NCBI GenBank assembly: GCA_020845895.1
Contig: JADLEX010000057.1
Location: 62,001-126,000 of the forward strand
Direction of reading: 5' to 3'
DNA from: Deltaproteobacteria bacterium
GTDB taxonomy: Bacteria > Lernaellota > Lernaellaia > JACKCT01
Length of the DNA: 64,000 bases
In this document: positions 1-8,484 of the stretch, in pieces
How the letters are laid out: the number at the start of each line of letters is the position of its first letter
Numbering within the stretch: the stretch's first letter is position 1
Translations under genes and position numbers: made by a program
Notes under the pieces: generated by a model
Seen by the model: only the letters and a program-made list of their open reading frames with translations
Databases searched by the model: none
What the model was told of the DNA's origin: nothing

Positions 1-2082
1 AAATCCGGCATCCGCCTCGTCGACGGACTCGAAGGTGTACTCGGTCGTCGGAGCCGGCGGTTCCACCGAACCCGTCATGTCGACGGTGATCGAGGAGGGA
101 ACGGCGGGAACGGATTCCTCCGCGGGGTGCGGGATGAATTCTGAACGCGTCGATTCCGCGACCGTTTCGTCTCGGGGCACGGGTGTCACGCGCGTCGGCG
201 CGGTCGATGGCGTCGCTCCTTCGGCCGGGCGCACGGATTTTGCGAGCGCCTGCAATCCCAGTTTCGCCGCTCCCTGCACGGCGGGCGACTTCGACTTCAC
301 CGCTTTTTCCAGCACGTCTTTCGCGGCGGGATCGCCCATTTTGCCGAGCGCCGCGCAAGCGGCGACCTGCACGGGGTCCTTGCTTTTTGATCCGCCGAAG
401 ATGCCGAACAGGCCCGATTTGCCCGACAGAAGCTGCGAGAGCGCGGCGAGGGCTTCCGGACCGCCGATGCCGCCGAGGGCGGTCGCGGCCGCGGCCTCGA
501 CCTCGGGGGTCGCGTATTTCGCCAGCACACCCTTGCCGGCGAGCAATTCGATCAGGACGGGCGCGAGCCCCTTGTTGCGAAACGTCCCGAAATCCTTGAT
601 CCGCGCCTCGACAAATTTCGCGTCGGCGGAACCCTTGCCGATTTCCTCGAGCATCTTGTTTTCGGCCGCGGGCCCGCCGATGCGCGACAGGGCGCGAAAT
701 GCGGCCGCGCGAACGTCCGGGTTGTAGTGCGAGGCCATCGGCGCGAGCTTGACGACGCTCTTGACGTTGCCGACCTCGCCGATCACGTCGATGAACGCGA
801 CGCGGTAGCGGTCGTCCATGTTTTCGCCGAGTTCGGCGTAGAGCTCGGGCAACGCGGCCGCGCCGATGCCCTTGAGCGTGGCCACCGCGCGCTCGAGCGC
901 CACGGGGCTGTCCGTCGTGTAAATGAAATCGACCAGCGCGGGCACCGACTTGTCGCCCATGCCGGAAAGAGCGGTGATCGGCGCGCCCTCGGCGCCTCGC
1001 GGCGCTTCCTCGAGATTTTGAATCAGCTTCGCCACCGACTGCGGCGACGCGATCTTGGTGAGCGCGAATTCCGCGCGCTTCTTCACCGGGGCCGACGCCG
1101 CGGCGGATTCGGCGGTGGCGTCGAACCCCGCGATGATCTTCATCGCCGCTTCGTAATCGCCCTTGGCGATGTGCACCTCGGCGGCTTTTTCGAGCCCGGT
1201 CGCCAGCGCCGAATACACCTCGGGATCGTCCTCGCGGGCGATGCCCTTCGACATGACGGACCCGACGCTGTTATGCAGGCCGTAGAGCGTGTAATCGACG
1301 GCCTTTTCGGCGATCTGCGAAAACGCCTTCGCCGACTGCAGGCGGCTGTTGCGGTCGTGGCTCGTCAGCGAGTCGGCGAGCCGGTCGATGATGCGTTGCG
1401 AGGCGGCGTCCTGCTTCGCGTAGCTCAGGTTCGTCACCACCGACGCGATCTCGCCGACCTTCGAGAGCGTGTTCACGTCGATCTGCGAGAGGATGTTCGC
1501 CTTTTCGAGCAGCTCCTCGACGTTGAGCTTGGCGAGTTGCCGCGACAGTTCGTCGCTGATCTTCGTCTTGATGATGACGTTGTCGAGCACCAGCTCCGAG
1601 GAGATGTTGATGTGCTTGATGCCCATGCGCTTGAGCGAACGCGGCAGGTTCTTTTTCGCCACGATCTCCTTGGCCGGTTTGCCGAAATACTCGAAGAAGC
1701 GCTGGATCTCGTCTTTGTCCGCGCCCACGCGCAGGTCGAGCGTGCGCACGTTGCGTTCGGTCAGGTAGAACAGAAACGCCTGGGCGAAGTCCTTTTTCGT
1801 GGACGCCATCGACAAGACGGACTTGTTGACCTGAAGGTTGCCGTGAAACGCCTCGAAGGTCAGCGTCTTGTGCGTGCGAAGCCACGTCAGGATCTGACGA
1901 CCGGCCTCGTCGATCGCCTCGAACACGATCTCGTTGAGCGTCGGGTACTGCTGCACCTTTCCGAGCGCGGCCATGGTCGCGTTCAGGATGTCCATGACCT
2001 TCTGCTCTTCCTGGGCGGTCAGCGGGCGCTGCGACGGATCGCCGCCGATCACGATGGTGCCGCGCGACTCCAGACTCTCCAT
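1..2082 (-). CDS. HEAT-repeat protein (3' end beyond the window)
   Basis: The 694 codons visible begin at the ATG at 2082, with GGGGAG seven bases upstream; the stop lies off the left edge. No signal peptide or membrane helix is seen, so the protein is probably cytoplasmic. Residues 1-300 are helical and not assignable by eye. From about residue 340 to 640 there are repeated helical hairpins with the A-A-x-A-L-x-x-I/L-G pattern of HEAT/PBS-lyase-type repeats (for example VEAAAATALGGIGGPEAL and VQVAACAALGKMGDPAA). These usually form a curved scaffold for protein-protein contacts. The last visible part, after about residue 645, is Pro/Thr-rich and disordered. The gene is transcribed alone from its own promoter. 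A partner or pathway cannot be named. HEAT call: confident; role: unknown. Confidence 0.8.
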   Translation of the reverse strand, partial: MESLESRGTIVIGGDPSQRPLTAQEEQKVMDILNATMAALGKVQQYPTLNEIVFEAIDEAGRQILTWLRTHKTLTFEAFHGNLQVNKSVLSMASTKKDFAQAFLFYLTERNVRTLDLRVGADKDEIQRFFEYFGKPAKEIVAKKNLPRSLKRMGIKHINISSELVLDNVIIKTKISDELSRQLAKLNVEELLEKANILSQIDVNTLSKVGEIASVVTNLSYAKQDAASQRIIDRLADSLTSHDRNSRLQSAKAFSQIAEKAVDYTLYGLHNSVGSVMSKGIAREDDPEVYSALATGLEKAAEVHIAKGDYEAAMKIIAGFDATAESAAASAPVKKRAEFALTKIASPQSVAKLIQNLEEAPRGAEGAPITALSGMGDKSVPALVDFIYTTDSPVALERAVATLKGIGAAALPELYAELGENMDDRYRVAFIDVIGEVGNVKSVVKLAPMASHYNPDVRAAAFRALSRIGGPAAENKMLEEIGKGSADAKFVEARIKDFGTFRNKGLAPVLIELLAGKGVLAKYATPEVEAAAATALGGIGGPEALAALSQLLSGKSGLFGIFGGSKSKDPVQVAACAALGKMGDPAAKDVLEKAVKSKSPAVQGAAKLGLQALAKSVRPAEGATPSTAPTRVTPVPRDETVAESTRSEFIPHPAEESVPAVPSSITVDMTGSVEPPAPTTEYTFESVDEADAGF

Positions 2083-2148
2083 GATACAGCTCCCCGCCGG
2101 CCGGAACGGCCGACCGCACACGTGCGGATGCTCTCGGTATGAGGGGAA

Positions 2149-2177
2149 ATGATAGGAAAGCCCCGTGGCGATTTCAA
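2149..2177 (-). promoter_or_regulatory. Promoter of the HEAT-repeat gene
   Basis: On the minus strand a TTGAAA -35 box (2177-2172), a 17-base spacer and a TATCAT -10 box (2154-2149) lie about 67 bases before the ATG at 2082. The match to sigma-70 spacing is exact. A perfect 7-bp inverted repeat (2160-2166 with 2184-2190) brackets the -35 box and could be an operator. Confidence 0.6.
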
Positions 2178-2220
2178 GGGGCGACGGGGCATTTCGGCGA
2201 GGTCGGTGACGTGTTCCTCC

Positions 2221-2250
2221 AAAAAAACAAGGCCGCCCGAAGGCGGCCCT
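2221..2250 (-). terminator. Rho-independent terminator after the 2274-4553 lipoprotein gene
   Basis: A perfect 7-bp G+C stem (2231-2237 with 2242-2248) closes a four-base loop. On the minus strand it is followed, after TTG, by a run of seven T (2227-2221). It begins 26 bases after the TGA at 2274. Confidence 0.85.
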
Positions 2251-2273
2251 GCGTGAACGATCCCCGAAATTCG

Positions 2274-4553
2274 TCAGGGCGCGGCGACGAGATCGCCGTA
2301 GAGGCCGATGAATTCCCCCTGAGCGCCGATCGGAATCAGTGCGTCGATGTCAAGCGTGTAACCCTCAAAGGACGGGATTTCGATCGCGCCCAGCAGGTCG
2401 TCGAGATAGGGAACCAGGAGATCCACCACCGTCGGCATGAAGTCTTCGAGGAGCGCGTCGTTGAAGTCGTAGGCTTCGTCGATGATCGTCACCTCGAAGA
2501 AGTAATTCTCGGTGTCGATCGTCAGCGTGATCGCCCCGTCGGCATCGACACCCACGGTGGTGGGCAGCGATATCGACATGGCGGCGGACAGCGCATGGAC
2601 CTCTCCGTCGCTCGGATGATCGACGAGGAGACTGAGCAGGAAATCGCCCAGTTGCAGCGTGGGGCTCACGTCGCGCGAAGAGTTCATGTTCAGTACGGGC
2701 TGCAGCATCGGCTCCGTCCGCAAAATCACCGGCGCATTCGGATGAATGAGCAGGAGCTGCGGGAAGAACGGAGACAGGATGAGCGTTGTGAGGGCGTCGT
2801 CGGTGAACTCGAAGTTGAGCACGCCCGACCGGAAGATTTCGTAGAGGACCTGATTCACGATGTCGTCATCGAGCGCGACCCCGAATGCGTAGGGCGTCCC
2901 CATGCCGGGGATCGTGCCCCCCATGGCCGGCAGCGCACCGTCGATCTTCCACGAACCGGGCATGTCGGGCACGTCCGGGTCGATCGAGTCCGCCGTCATC
3001 TGGGCGTCCATCCAGATGAGCAGGCCGGTCGAATCCGTCACCACGTTTCCGAAATCCGCGGCGAGGAAGAATGTCTTGTCGAGGAACGAGAAGTCAGTGG
3101 ACAGGTCGAGATCGGAGAGCGCGTCCTGGATCGCCTCGTTGATCTCGGGCGCGATCAGGTCGGGCAGAATTGACTCGATGATCGGCTCCACGACGCCCGT
3201 GAACAGGCTCAGGATGTCGCCGAGCAGGCCGAAGTTGTCGAAGGACAATCCGTTGATGGTCGGCGCGACATCGACGACGGAAACGGCCAGCGTGCCGTCG
3301 GGGTTGGCGGTGATGACCGCCCGCGCCGTCAGCGTCAGGCTGTCCGCGGTGATATTGCCCGTCGTGGAGCCCCCGATGCCCAGGATCTCAAATTCGACAT
3401 GGACACCGATGTCGAGATTCGGGATCTCGGCGTAGAGCATCAGGCCGAGATCGGAACCGGTGAGTTCGATGTTCGCGGGACCGATGTTCACGCCCTCGAT
3501 ATCGGCCGTCGCGCCGGTGCAAATGTCCCAGAAGCAGTCGTAGCTGTCGTAGAGGTGGCACTGGGACGGATCGGTCGGGCACTCCGGGTTGTTGGGACCC
3601 GGCAGGAACTCGTTGAGATCGAGCTCGTCAATCAGCGTCTCGGCGATCAGTTCCACCGTGGCGAGTCCGTTCTGCGTGATGCGCATGCCGATCGCGTCCT
3701 CGGCGACGGCGTCGTTCGTCAGGTAATCGCCGTAGAGCACGCTCGTGTTGGCGTCGCCGAGCGTCTCGTCCTGATCGGTGAATCCTTCGGCGACGATCGT
3801 GTTGAGCCCGTCATCGAGCCCGAAGACCGTTTCGAATTCACCCGAGAGATCGTCGTAATCGTCGGGTGCGGTGCCGTTGATCTCGACGTGATCGCAGGGA
3901 TTGCCTTCCATCGTGCATTCGCCGCGCACGGTCACCGTGCCGCCGGGGTTGTCGTCGCGCGTGCTGAAGAGCCCGCGCGGCGGCGATGTGAAGGTGATGT
4001 CGGCCTGCAGGAGTTCCTTGATGGTGACGGTTACCTCGTTCGTGAACCCCGCGTCGCCGGTCAGAACCTCCGCCTTCATCGTCCATTCGCCGTCGCGGTT
4101 GAACGTGATCGTTCGGGCGCCGTCGTCGTGCGTGAATCCGGTTCCCGGCGCAATGGACATCTCGTAGTTGTCCGAATCGCCGAGGTAGTTGCCCTGCGCG
4201 TCCTCGAATCCGACCACGTAAGTGAAGGTCGAACCTTCGTAGTAATCGACCAGCGGGTCCTCGGGATCGGGCGTGACAATCAGGACCGGGTGGTTGCCGC
4301 CGGTGTCGTCGTCATCGATGTCGTCGTCGTTGTCATCGTCCGCATCATCGTCGTCATCGTCGTCATCGCCACCGCCGTCATCGTCGCCATCGTCGTCCGG
4401 CGGAACGTAGGGCCCGGTGTCGTCGTCATCGCCCGTCCCGCGTTGCTCGGTCTCTTCGCCCGAATCGCTGCCGCCACTGGAACACGCGGCGAGCGCGAAC
4501 ACCGCCACGATCATCCACGCGAAAAAACCAAACCGCCATTGCACGCTGCGCAT
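2274..4553 (-). CDS. Large surface lipoprotein with Asp-rich spacer
   Basis: The 759-residue protein starts at the ATG at 4553, preceded by GAGGTG at six bases. Upstream in-frame codons are dropped because the signal peptide begins here: positive n-region, hydrophobic core, and a lipobox ending LAAC with the lipidated Cys at residue 24. Residues 40-90 are nearly pure Asp with Gly/Thr, a flexible acidic spacer. After it come beta-rich segments that look like bacterial Ig-like domains (about 95-280), then a long Gly/Asp/Leu-rich region with a paired-helix feel. No catalytic motif is visible. It is probably anchored to a membrane, most likely the outer one. It has its own promoter (4723-4752) and terminator (2221-2250), so it is monocistronic. 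Function not recognised. Confidence 0.8.
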   Translation of the reverse strand: MRSVQWRFGFFAWMIVAVFALAACSSGGSDSGEETEQRGTGDDDDTGPYVPPDDDGDDDGGGDDDDDDDDADDDNDDDIDDDDTGGNHPVLIVTPDPEDPLVDYYEGSTFTYVVGFEDAQGNYLGDSDNYEMSIAPGTGFTHDDGARTITFNRDGEWTMKAEVLTGDAGFTNEVTVTIKELLQADITFTSPPRGLFSTRDDNPGGTVTVRGECTMEGNPCDHVEINGTAPDDYDDLSGEFETVFGLDDGLNTIVAEGFTDQDETLGDANTSVLYGDYLTNDAVAEDAIGMRITQNGLATVELIAETLIDELDLNEFLPGPNNPECPTDPSQCHLYDSYDCFWDICTGATADIEGVNIGPANIELTGSDLGLMLYAEIPNLDIGVHVEFEILGIGGSTTGNITADSLTLTARAVITANPDGTLAVSVVDVAPTINGLSFDNFGLLGDILSLFTGVVEPIIESILPDLIAPEINEAIQDALSDLDLSTDFSFLDKTFFLAADFGNVVTDSTGLLIWMDAQMTADSIDPDVPDMPGSWKIDGALPAMGGTIPGMGTPYAFGVALDDDIVNQVLYEIFRSGVLNFEFTDDALTTLILSPFFPQLLLIHPNAPVILRTEPMLQPVLNMNSSRDVSPTLQLGDFLLSLLVDHPSDGEVHALSAAMSISLPTTVGVDADGAITLTIDTENYFFEVTIIDEAYDFNDALLEDFMPTVVDLLVPYLDDLLGAIEIPSFEGYTLDIDALIPIGAQGEFIGLYGDLVAAP

Positions 4554-4722
4554 GTCTACACCTCTATCCCGATCGCCGCGAACCCTCGACGCCCATCGCG
4601 TCGTCGGGACGCGTCGAAACCGCCCGGTTCTCGCCCCTGTCATGGAATCTGCATTCGGTCAAAACCGGTGCGCGCGGGGATGTCCCGGTCGGAACGTTTC
4701 GCGCCGCCGCACCCTATTTGCC

Positions 4723-4752
4723 ATTATAAATCCAGCCTTGCCGCGAAGTCAA
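4723..4752 (-). promoter_or_regulatory. Promoter of the 2274-4553 lipoprotein gene
   Basis: TTGACT (4752-4747), an 18-base spacer and a perfect TATAAT (4728-4723) on the minus strand. Transcription would start near 4716, leaving a leader of about 160 bases. It overlaps the divergent promoter of the 4775 gene. Confidence 0.65.
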
Positions 4753-4766
4753 AATAAGTCTAGCGT
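4738..4766 (+). promoter_or_regulatory. Promoter of the VTT-domain gene, probably leaderless
   Basis: TTGCCG (4738-4743), 17 bases, then TAGCGT (4761-4766). The GTG start at 4775 is only eight bases after the -10 box, so the transcript would begin at or next to the start codon. No ribosome binding site is present. The box overlaps the opposing lipoprotein promoter, so the two may compete for polymerase. Confidence 0.4.
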
Positions 4767-4774
4767 CCGCCGCC

Positions 4775-5464
4775 GTGAAAACGCGGATTCCGCCGATCTC
4801 CGTCGCCAAATTCGCCGCACTCGCGGCGATCGTCGCCGCGCTGTTCGCACTGGCGTGGCGATTCAACCTGCCGCTCGACGACCTGCGCGCGCTGGTCGCG
4901 GGCATCGACCCCGCGGTCCAATACCCCGCGTTCGTGGCCATCTACGCCCTCGTCAGCGTCGCGCCCGTGCCGGGGCGCGACGTCGTCAAGCTGACCGGCG
5001 CGTTTCTTTACGGCGGATGGGCGAGCGCCTGGCTCGTGTACTTCGGGGAAATCGCGGCGGTTCTCGTCACCTGGGGCCTCGGCCAGTCGCTGGGCCGCGA
5101 CCTGATCGAACGTCTGCTTGCGGGCCGACTCGACACGCTTCAGGCGAAAATTCGAGTTGCGAACTGGCGACAGATCGCTCTCCTGCGCGTGTTTCCCGGC
5201 ACACCCTACCGATTCATGAACTACGCCGCCGCCATCACCCCGATTCGTGGTGCGCCCTATCTGGTCGGGTGCGTCGTCGGCACTTGGCCGCGCACGGTTT
5301 TCTTTCAACTCGTCTTCGGCGCCACCGGCGCCACCCTCGCCGCGCGCGGCGTGACGACCCTGCAAATCGTGGCGGTTTCCGTGGGTTTCGTCGTGGCGGC
5401 GGCCGCGGTCTGGGCGCTTGGGCGGCGTCTGCGAGCCCGGCGAACCGCGACTCGCGTCAGGTGA
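4775..5464 (+). CDS. VTT-domain (TVP38/TMEM64, DedA-like) membrane protein
   Basis: This 229-residue integral membrane protein has a helix near residues 11-28 and four to five more between 50 and 218. The middle carries the features of the VTT/SNARE-associated family: a re-entrant segment with PGRDVVKLTGAFLYGG (about 66-81), then the E-I/G-Q pattern of the following helix, and RVFPGTPYRFMNYAA (about 140-154). Family members are lipid scramblases or membrane-homeostasis proteins at the inner membrane. Substrate cannot be told from sequence. It starts with GTG at 4775, needed to include the first helix. It is not cotranscribed closely with ispG, which lies about 115 bases downstream with its own ribosome binding site. 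Confidence 0.8.
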   Translation: MKTRIPPISVAKFAALAAIVAALFALAWRFNLPLDDLRALVAGIDPAVQYPAFVAIYALVSVAPVPGRDVVKLTGAFLYGGWASAWLVYFGEIAAVLVTWGLGQSLGRDLIERLLAGRLDTLQAKIRVANWRQIALLRVFPGTPYRFMNYAAAITPIRGAPYLVGCVVGTWPRTVFFQLVFGATGATLAARGVTTLQIVAVSVGFVVAAAAVWALGRRLRARRTATRVR

Positions 5465-5580
5465 ACGCGGGCTCGCGCTATGACGCAGCTTATCCCTTTT
5501 TCGCGCGTTTTCGGTAATATGCGGGAGAAATACCGGCCGTTTGCGGGGCTCTTTGTTCCCCGCCCGGTGGAGGAATGTCG

Positions 5581-6672
5581 ATGAGTTCCCGACGTCAGAC
5601 TCGACAGTTTCGACTAGGATCGACCACGATCGGCGGCAGCGCGCCGGTGACCGTTCAGACCATGACCAAGACCGACACGCACGACGTGCCGGCGACGATC
5701 GCGCAGATCCACGAGATCGCCACCGCGGGATGCGACATCGTACGTCTCGCGGTGACGGACATGGAAGCCGCCGAGGCACTCGGTCCGATCAGGAAAGCGT
5801 CGCCGATTCCGATCATCGCGGACATCCATTTCCAGTACAAACAGGCCCTCCAGGCGCTCGAGTCGGGCGTGGACGGACTTCGTCTGAATCCGGGCAATAT
5901 CGGCGCGCGCTGGAAGGTCGAGGAGGTCGTGAAATCCGCCCGGGAGCGCGACGTACCGATCCGCATCGGCGTGAACTCAGGCTCCATCGACAAGGACCTT
6001 CTGAAAAAGCACGGCGGCCCCACGGTCGAAGCCATGGTGGAATCCGCCATGGAGCACGTGCGGATTCTCGAGGAGCTCGACTTTCACAATGTGAAGGTCA
6101 GCCTGAAGGCGACCAACGTGGACCGGTTCATCGAGGCGAACCGGCGCTTCGCCGAGCTCACGGACATCCCCCTGCACCTCGGCGTGACGGAAGCCGGCAC
6201 GATCTGGTCGGGCACGATCAAGAGCACCGCCGGACTCGCCGTGCTGCTCCACGAGGGCATCGGCGACACGCTGCGCGTCAGCCTCACCGGCAATCCGGTC
6301 GAGGAGGTGCGCGTCGGCTGGCAGATCCTCAAGTCGATGGGACTTCGCGACCGGGGGATCGAAATCATCTCGTGCCCGACGTGCGGGCGGCTCGAGATCC
6401 CCATCGAGGAGATGTGCCACACCTTCGAGCAGCGGCTCGCGCACATCGATCACCCGTTCCACCTCGCGATCATGGGCTGCGCGGTGAACGGCCCGGGCGA
6501 GTCGCAGGAGGCGGACATCGGCATCGTCGCCCACCACCGCGCCGAGATGCAGCTCTTCAAGGACGGCAAGTTCTGGCGCCGCGCGAGTTACGACGAGACG
6601 ATTCCGCTCGTGGTCGAGGAGTTCGACCGCAAGCTCCGGGAAGTCCGCGAAAAGGGCGAACAAGTCCAGTAA
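5581..6672 (+). CDS. ispG: 4-hydroxy-3-methylbut-2-enyl-diphosphate synthase IspG
   Basis: IspG (GcpE) carries out the penultimate step of the MEP isoprenoid pathway, converting MEcPP to HMBPP with a [4Fe-4S] cluster. The 363-residue protein matches the usual bacterial length. The N-terminal TIM barrel shows GSTTIGGSAPVTVQTMTKTD and the downstream GLRLNPGNIG motif. The C-terminal cluster ligands are visible as CPTCGR (Cys265, Cys268) and GCAVNGPGES (Cys300, Glu307). I chose the ATG at 5581 over the ATG at 5575 because GGAGG (5569-5573) is seven bases from 5581 but only one from 5575. A TAATAT -10-like box lies at 5515-5520. The stop is eight bases from the stop of the converging ten-gene operon. 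IspH for the next step is fused to UbiA at 48284-50029. Confidence 0.95.
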   Translation: MSSRRQTRQFRLGSTTIGGSAPVTVQTMTKTDTHDVPATIAQIHEIATAGCDIVRLAVTDMEAAEALGPIRKASPIPIIADIHFQYKQALQALESGVDGLRLNPGNIGARWKVEEVVKSARERDVPIRIGVNSGSIDKDLLKKHGGPTVEAMVESAMEHVRILEELDFHNVKVSLKATNVDRFIEANRRFAELTDIPLHLGVTEAGTIWSGTIKSTAGLAVLLHEGIGDTLRVSLTGNPVEEVRVGWQILKSMGLRDRGIEIISCPTCGRLEIPIEEMCHTFEQRLAHIDHPFHLAIMGCAVNGPGESQEADIGIVAHHRAEMQLFKDGKFWRRASYDETIPLVVEEFDRKLREVREKGEQVQ

Positions 6673-6680
6673 AGCCCGCC

Positions 6681-8441
6681 TCAGTTGGTCCGGCGCTTCA
6701 TGGACTTCTCGTATCGATAGAGACTGTTGAAGGTCCGTGACGCCGCGAGCAGGTTGAGGGCGACGACACGAACCGCTGCCGCGATCCCCATGGCGACCAC
6801 CGCGAACAGCACCCAACGTCCGATGGTTCCGGCTCCCGACGACGCGATCTCCCGAACCAACCGCGCATCGGCCGGCAATCGTTTCACGACATCGTCGAAT
6901 TCGGGGAGCTTGGAAATATCCGCGATCCGGGATGCGCGGTCCAGCAACGCCGTCGCCTCGTCGGTTTGCCCCTGATCCAAATATTTCCCCGCCTCTCGGA
7001 CCATGGGCGCGGCGATGTCGAGCAATGCGGCTTCCCGCCACTCTCCGGCGAAATGAGCGAACCGCCCCTGGCCGATCGCGTTCATCCCGCGATCCTCGAT
7101 CCGAACACCGCGAATCACCTCGCCGTGCCGATCCCTGCACAGCTCGATCCAGCGGGCGCGCTCGGCGAAATCGCCGCCCGCGGCGGCGAGGGCGGATTCC
7201 GAACACACGGCCCCCCGTTCGAGGGCCGAGACGCACCCGAGGGCTGCAAAAATGCCGCCCAATTCGCCGACCCCCGACCGATCACTCGACACGAATGGCT
7301 TGCTCGTGAGCAACGCCTCCATGACGGGAGACGAACGGCCGGAACCGGCGGAATCGCTCTTGACCCGCTCGACGAGATCCGCCGCAGCCCGGTTCGCGAG
7401 CCCGATGTCGGTCGAAGAAAACGCCATGACGCGATCGTATCCCCAAAGGACCCAGAATTCGCGCCCATCGTCGCCCGCATCCGGGCTTGCACGATCGGCG
7501 TACCGTTCCCGCAGCATCCGGGCGATCGGCCGATCGACGTCGTCCAGCGTCCGCAGGGCGATCGCGCGGTCACCGTCCAATTCGCGCATGTCCGCAAACC
7601 GTTTCGCGGTGATGGCGATGCCGGCCCAGATCCACGCCGGATCGAAATCGAACCTCTCGCCGATTTGCATGACCTCGACGCAGTCGGCCGCGGCGCGACG
7701 CCCGTAAATGCCGCAGAGTCGATCCGCGATCGTTGCGGCGTTTCTCCATGCCTCGAATGCCAGGGCGCCGTTTTGCGCGGCCAGTCCGGCCACCCCGACG
7801 GCGTGGAAGGTTGCGACCTGCGCCCTCAGGGATTCCCGATCCTCGGGCGTTTCCAGAAGGATCCCGGATGCCCGGTTCAGTTCGCGCGTCGCCCTTTCCA
7901 CGTTTCCCGCACGAAGTTCCGCAAGACCGAGATTGTAAAAGATCGGCCAACGATCGTCGTGCTCGCGACCTCGGGCGATGCCGTCGAGGATCGCGGCGCA
8001 TGATCTGAACGACTCGGTTGCGGATCGGCCGTCGTGCGGGCCCAGCTCTCGAAGTCCGGTCTCGCAGGCGCTTTTCGCCTCGTGGAAACGGCGAGCCGAG
8101 GCCGGCTTCTTCACGCGAAACGTCCTCGCCACGCCCTCCTGCCAGATCATCGCCGGCGGCGGGGGTTCGGCGGTGGGCGAGCCTGGATCGAGGGCGGCGA
8201 TCAGCGATGCGGTCTCGAAGGCCCTGAGCATGCGGGTCTCCGAGACCTCCGACTCCACGATCGCGCCCTGCGTCATGGTGTCCGCCTCGATCTTCCGTCG
8301 TTCGGCGTCGTCGTACTTCGGCACGATCAACAACCACGCCGCGAACGAGAGAACCGCGAAAACGAGCAGGGAACCGAGCGTAATCGCCGTCGCCGGCGGC
8401 AGAAATCGGCCCGGACCGAATAGTCGTTTGCTTCGTGACAT
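6681..8441 (-). CDS. Membrane protein with helices at both ends and a TPR-like middle (operon gene 10)
   Basis: The 586-residue protein has one membrane helix near 17-40 and another near 541-566. The large region between them is helical and rich in A-x-x-x-L/A-G patterns (for example IFYNLGLAELRAGNVERATR, about 168-187) that resemble tetratricopeptide repeats. A short Arg/Lys-rich tail follows the second helix. With both helices spanning, the middle would lie in the periplasm. No catalytic motif is seen. It is the last gene of the ten-gene operon, 43 bases after the GTPase gene. A sensor or scaffold across the membrane is a plausible role, by position only. I do not recognise a named family. 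Confidence 0.65.
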   Translation of the reverse strand: MSRSKRLFGPGRFLPPATAITLGSLLVFAVLSFAAWLLIVPKYDDAERRKIEADTMTQGAIVESEVSETRMLRAFETASLIAALDPGSPTAEPPPPAMIWQEGVARTFRVKKPASARRFHEAKSACETGLRELGPHDGRSATESFRSCAAILDGIARGREHDDRWPIFYNLGLAELRAGNVERATRELNRASGILLETPEDRESLRAQVATFHAVGVAGLAAQNGALAFEAWRNAATIADRLCGIYGRRAAADCVEVMQIGERFDFDPAWIWAGIAITAKRFADMRELDGDRAIALRTLDDVDRPIARMLRERYADRASPDAGDDGREFWVLWGYDRVMAFSSTDIGLANRAAADLVERVKSDSAGSGRSSPVMEALLTSKPFVSSDRSGVGELGGIFAALGCVSALERGAVCSESALAAAGGDFAERARWIELCRDRHGEVIRGVRIEDRGMNAIGQGRFAHFAGEWREAALLDIAAPMVREAGKYLDQGQTDEATALLDRASRIADISKLPEFDDVVKRLPADARLVREIASSGAGTIGRWVLFAVVAMGIAAAVRVVALNLLAASRTFNSLYRYEKSMKRRTN

Positions 8442-8484
8442 GGCTCATCCGTGTCGTCGTTCGGCAAAGGCCGTAACGATCGCG

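Noticed and set aside
727-2142. Plus-strand 471-codon frame at the left edge
   Set aside because: It lies opposite the HEAT-repeat gene; its product is rich in Arg/His/Val with no domain pattern.
4554-4716. Riboswitch in the long leader of the lipoprotein gene
   Set aside because: I could not match the leader to a known class by eye; no conserved core was visible.
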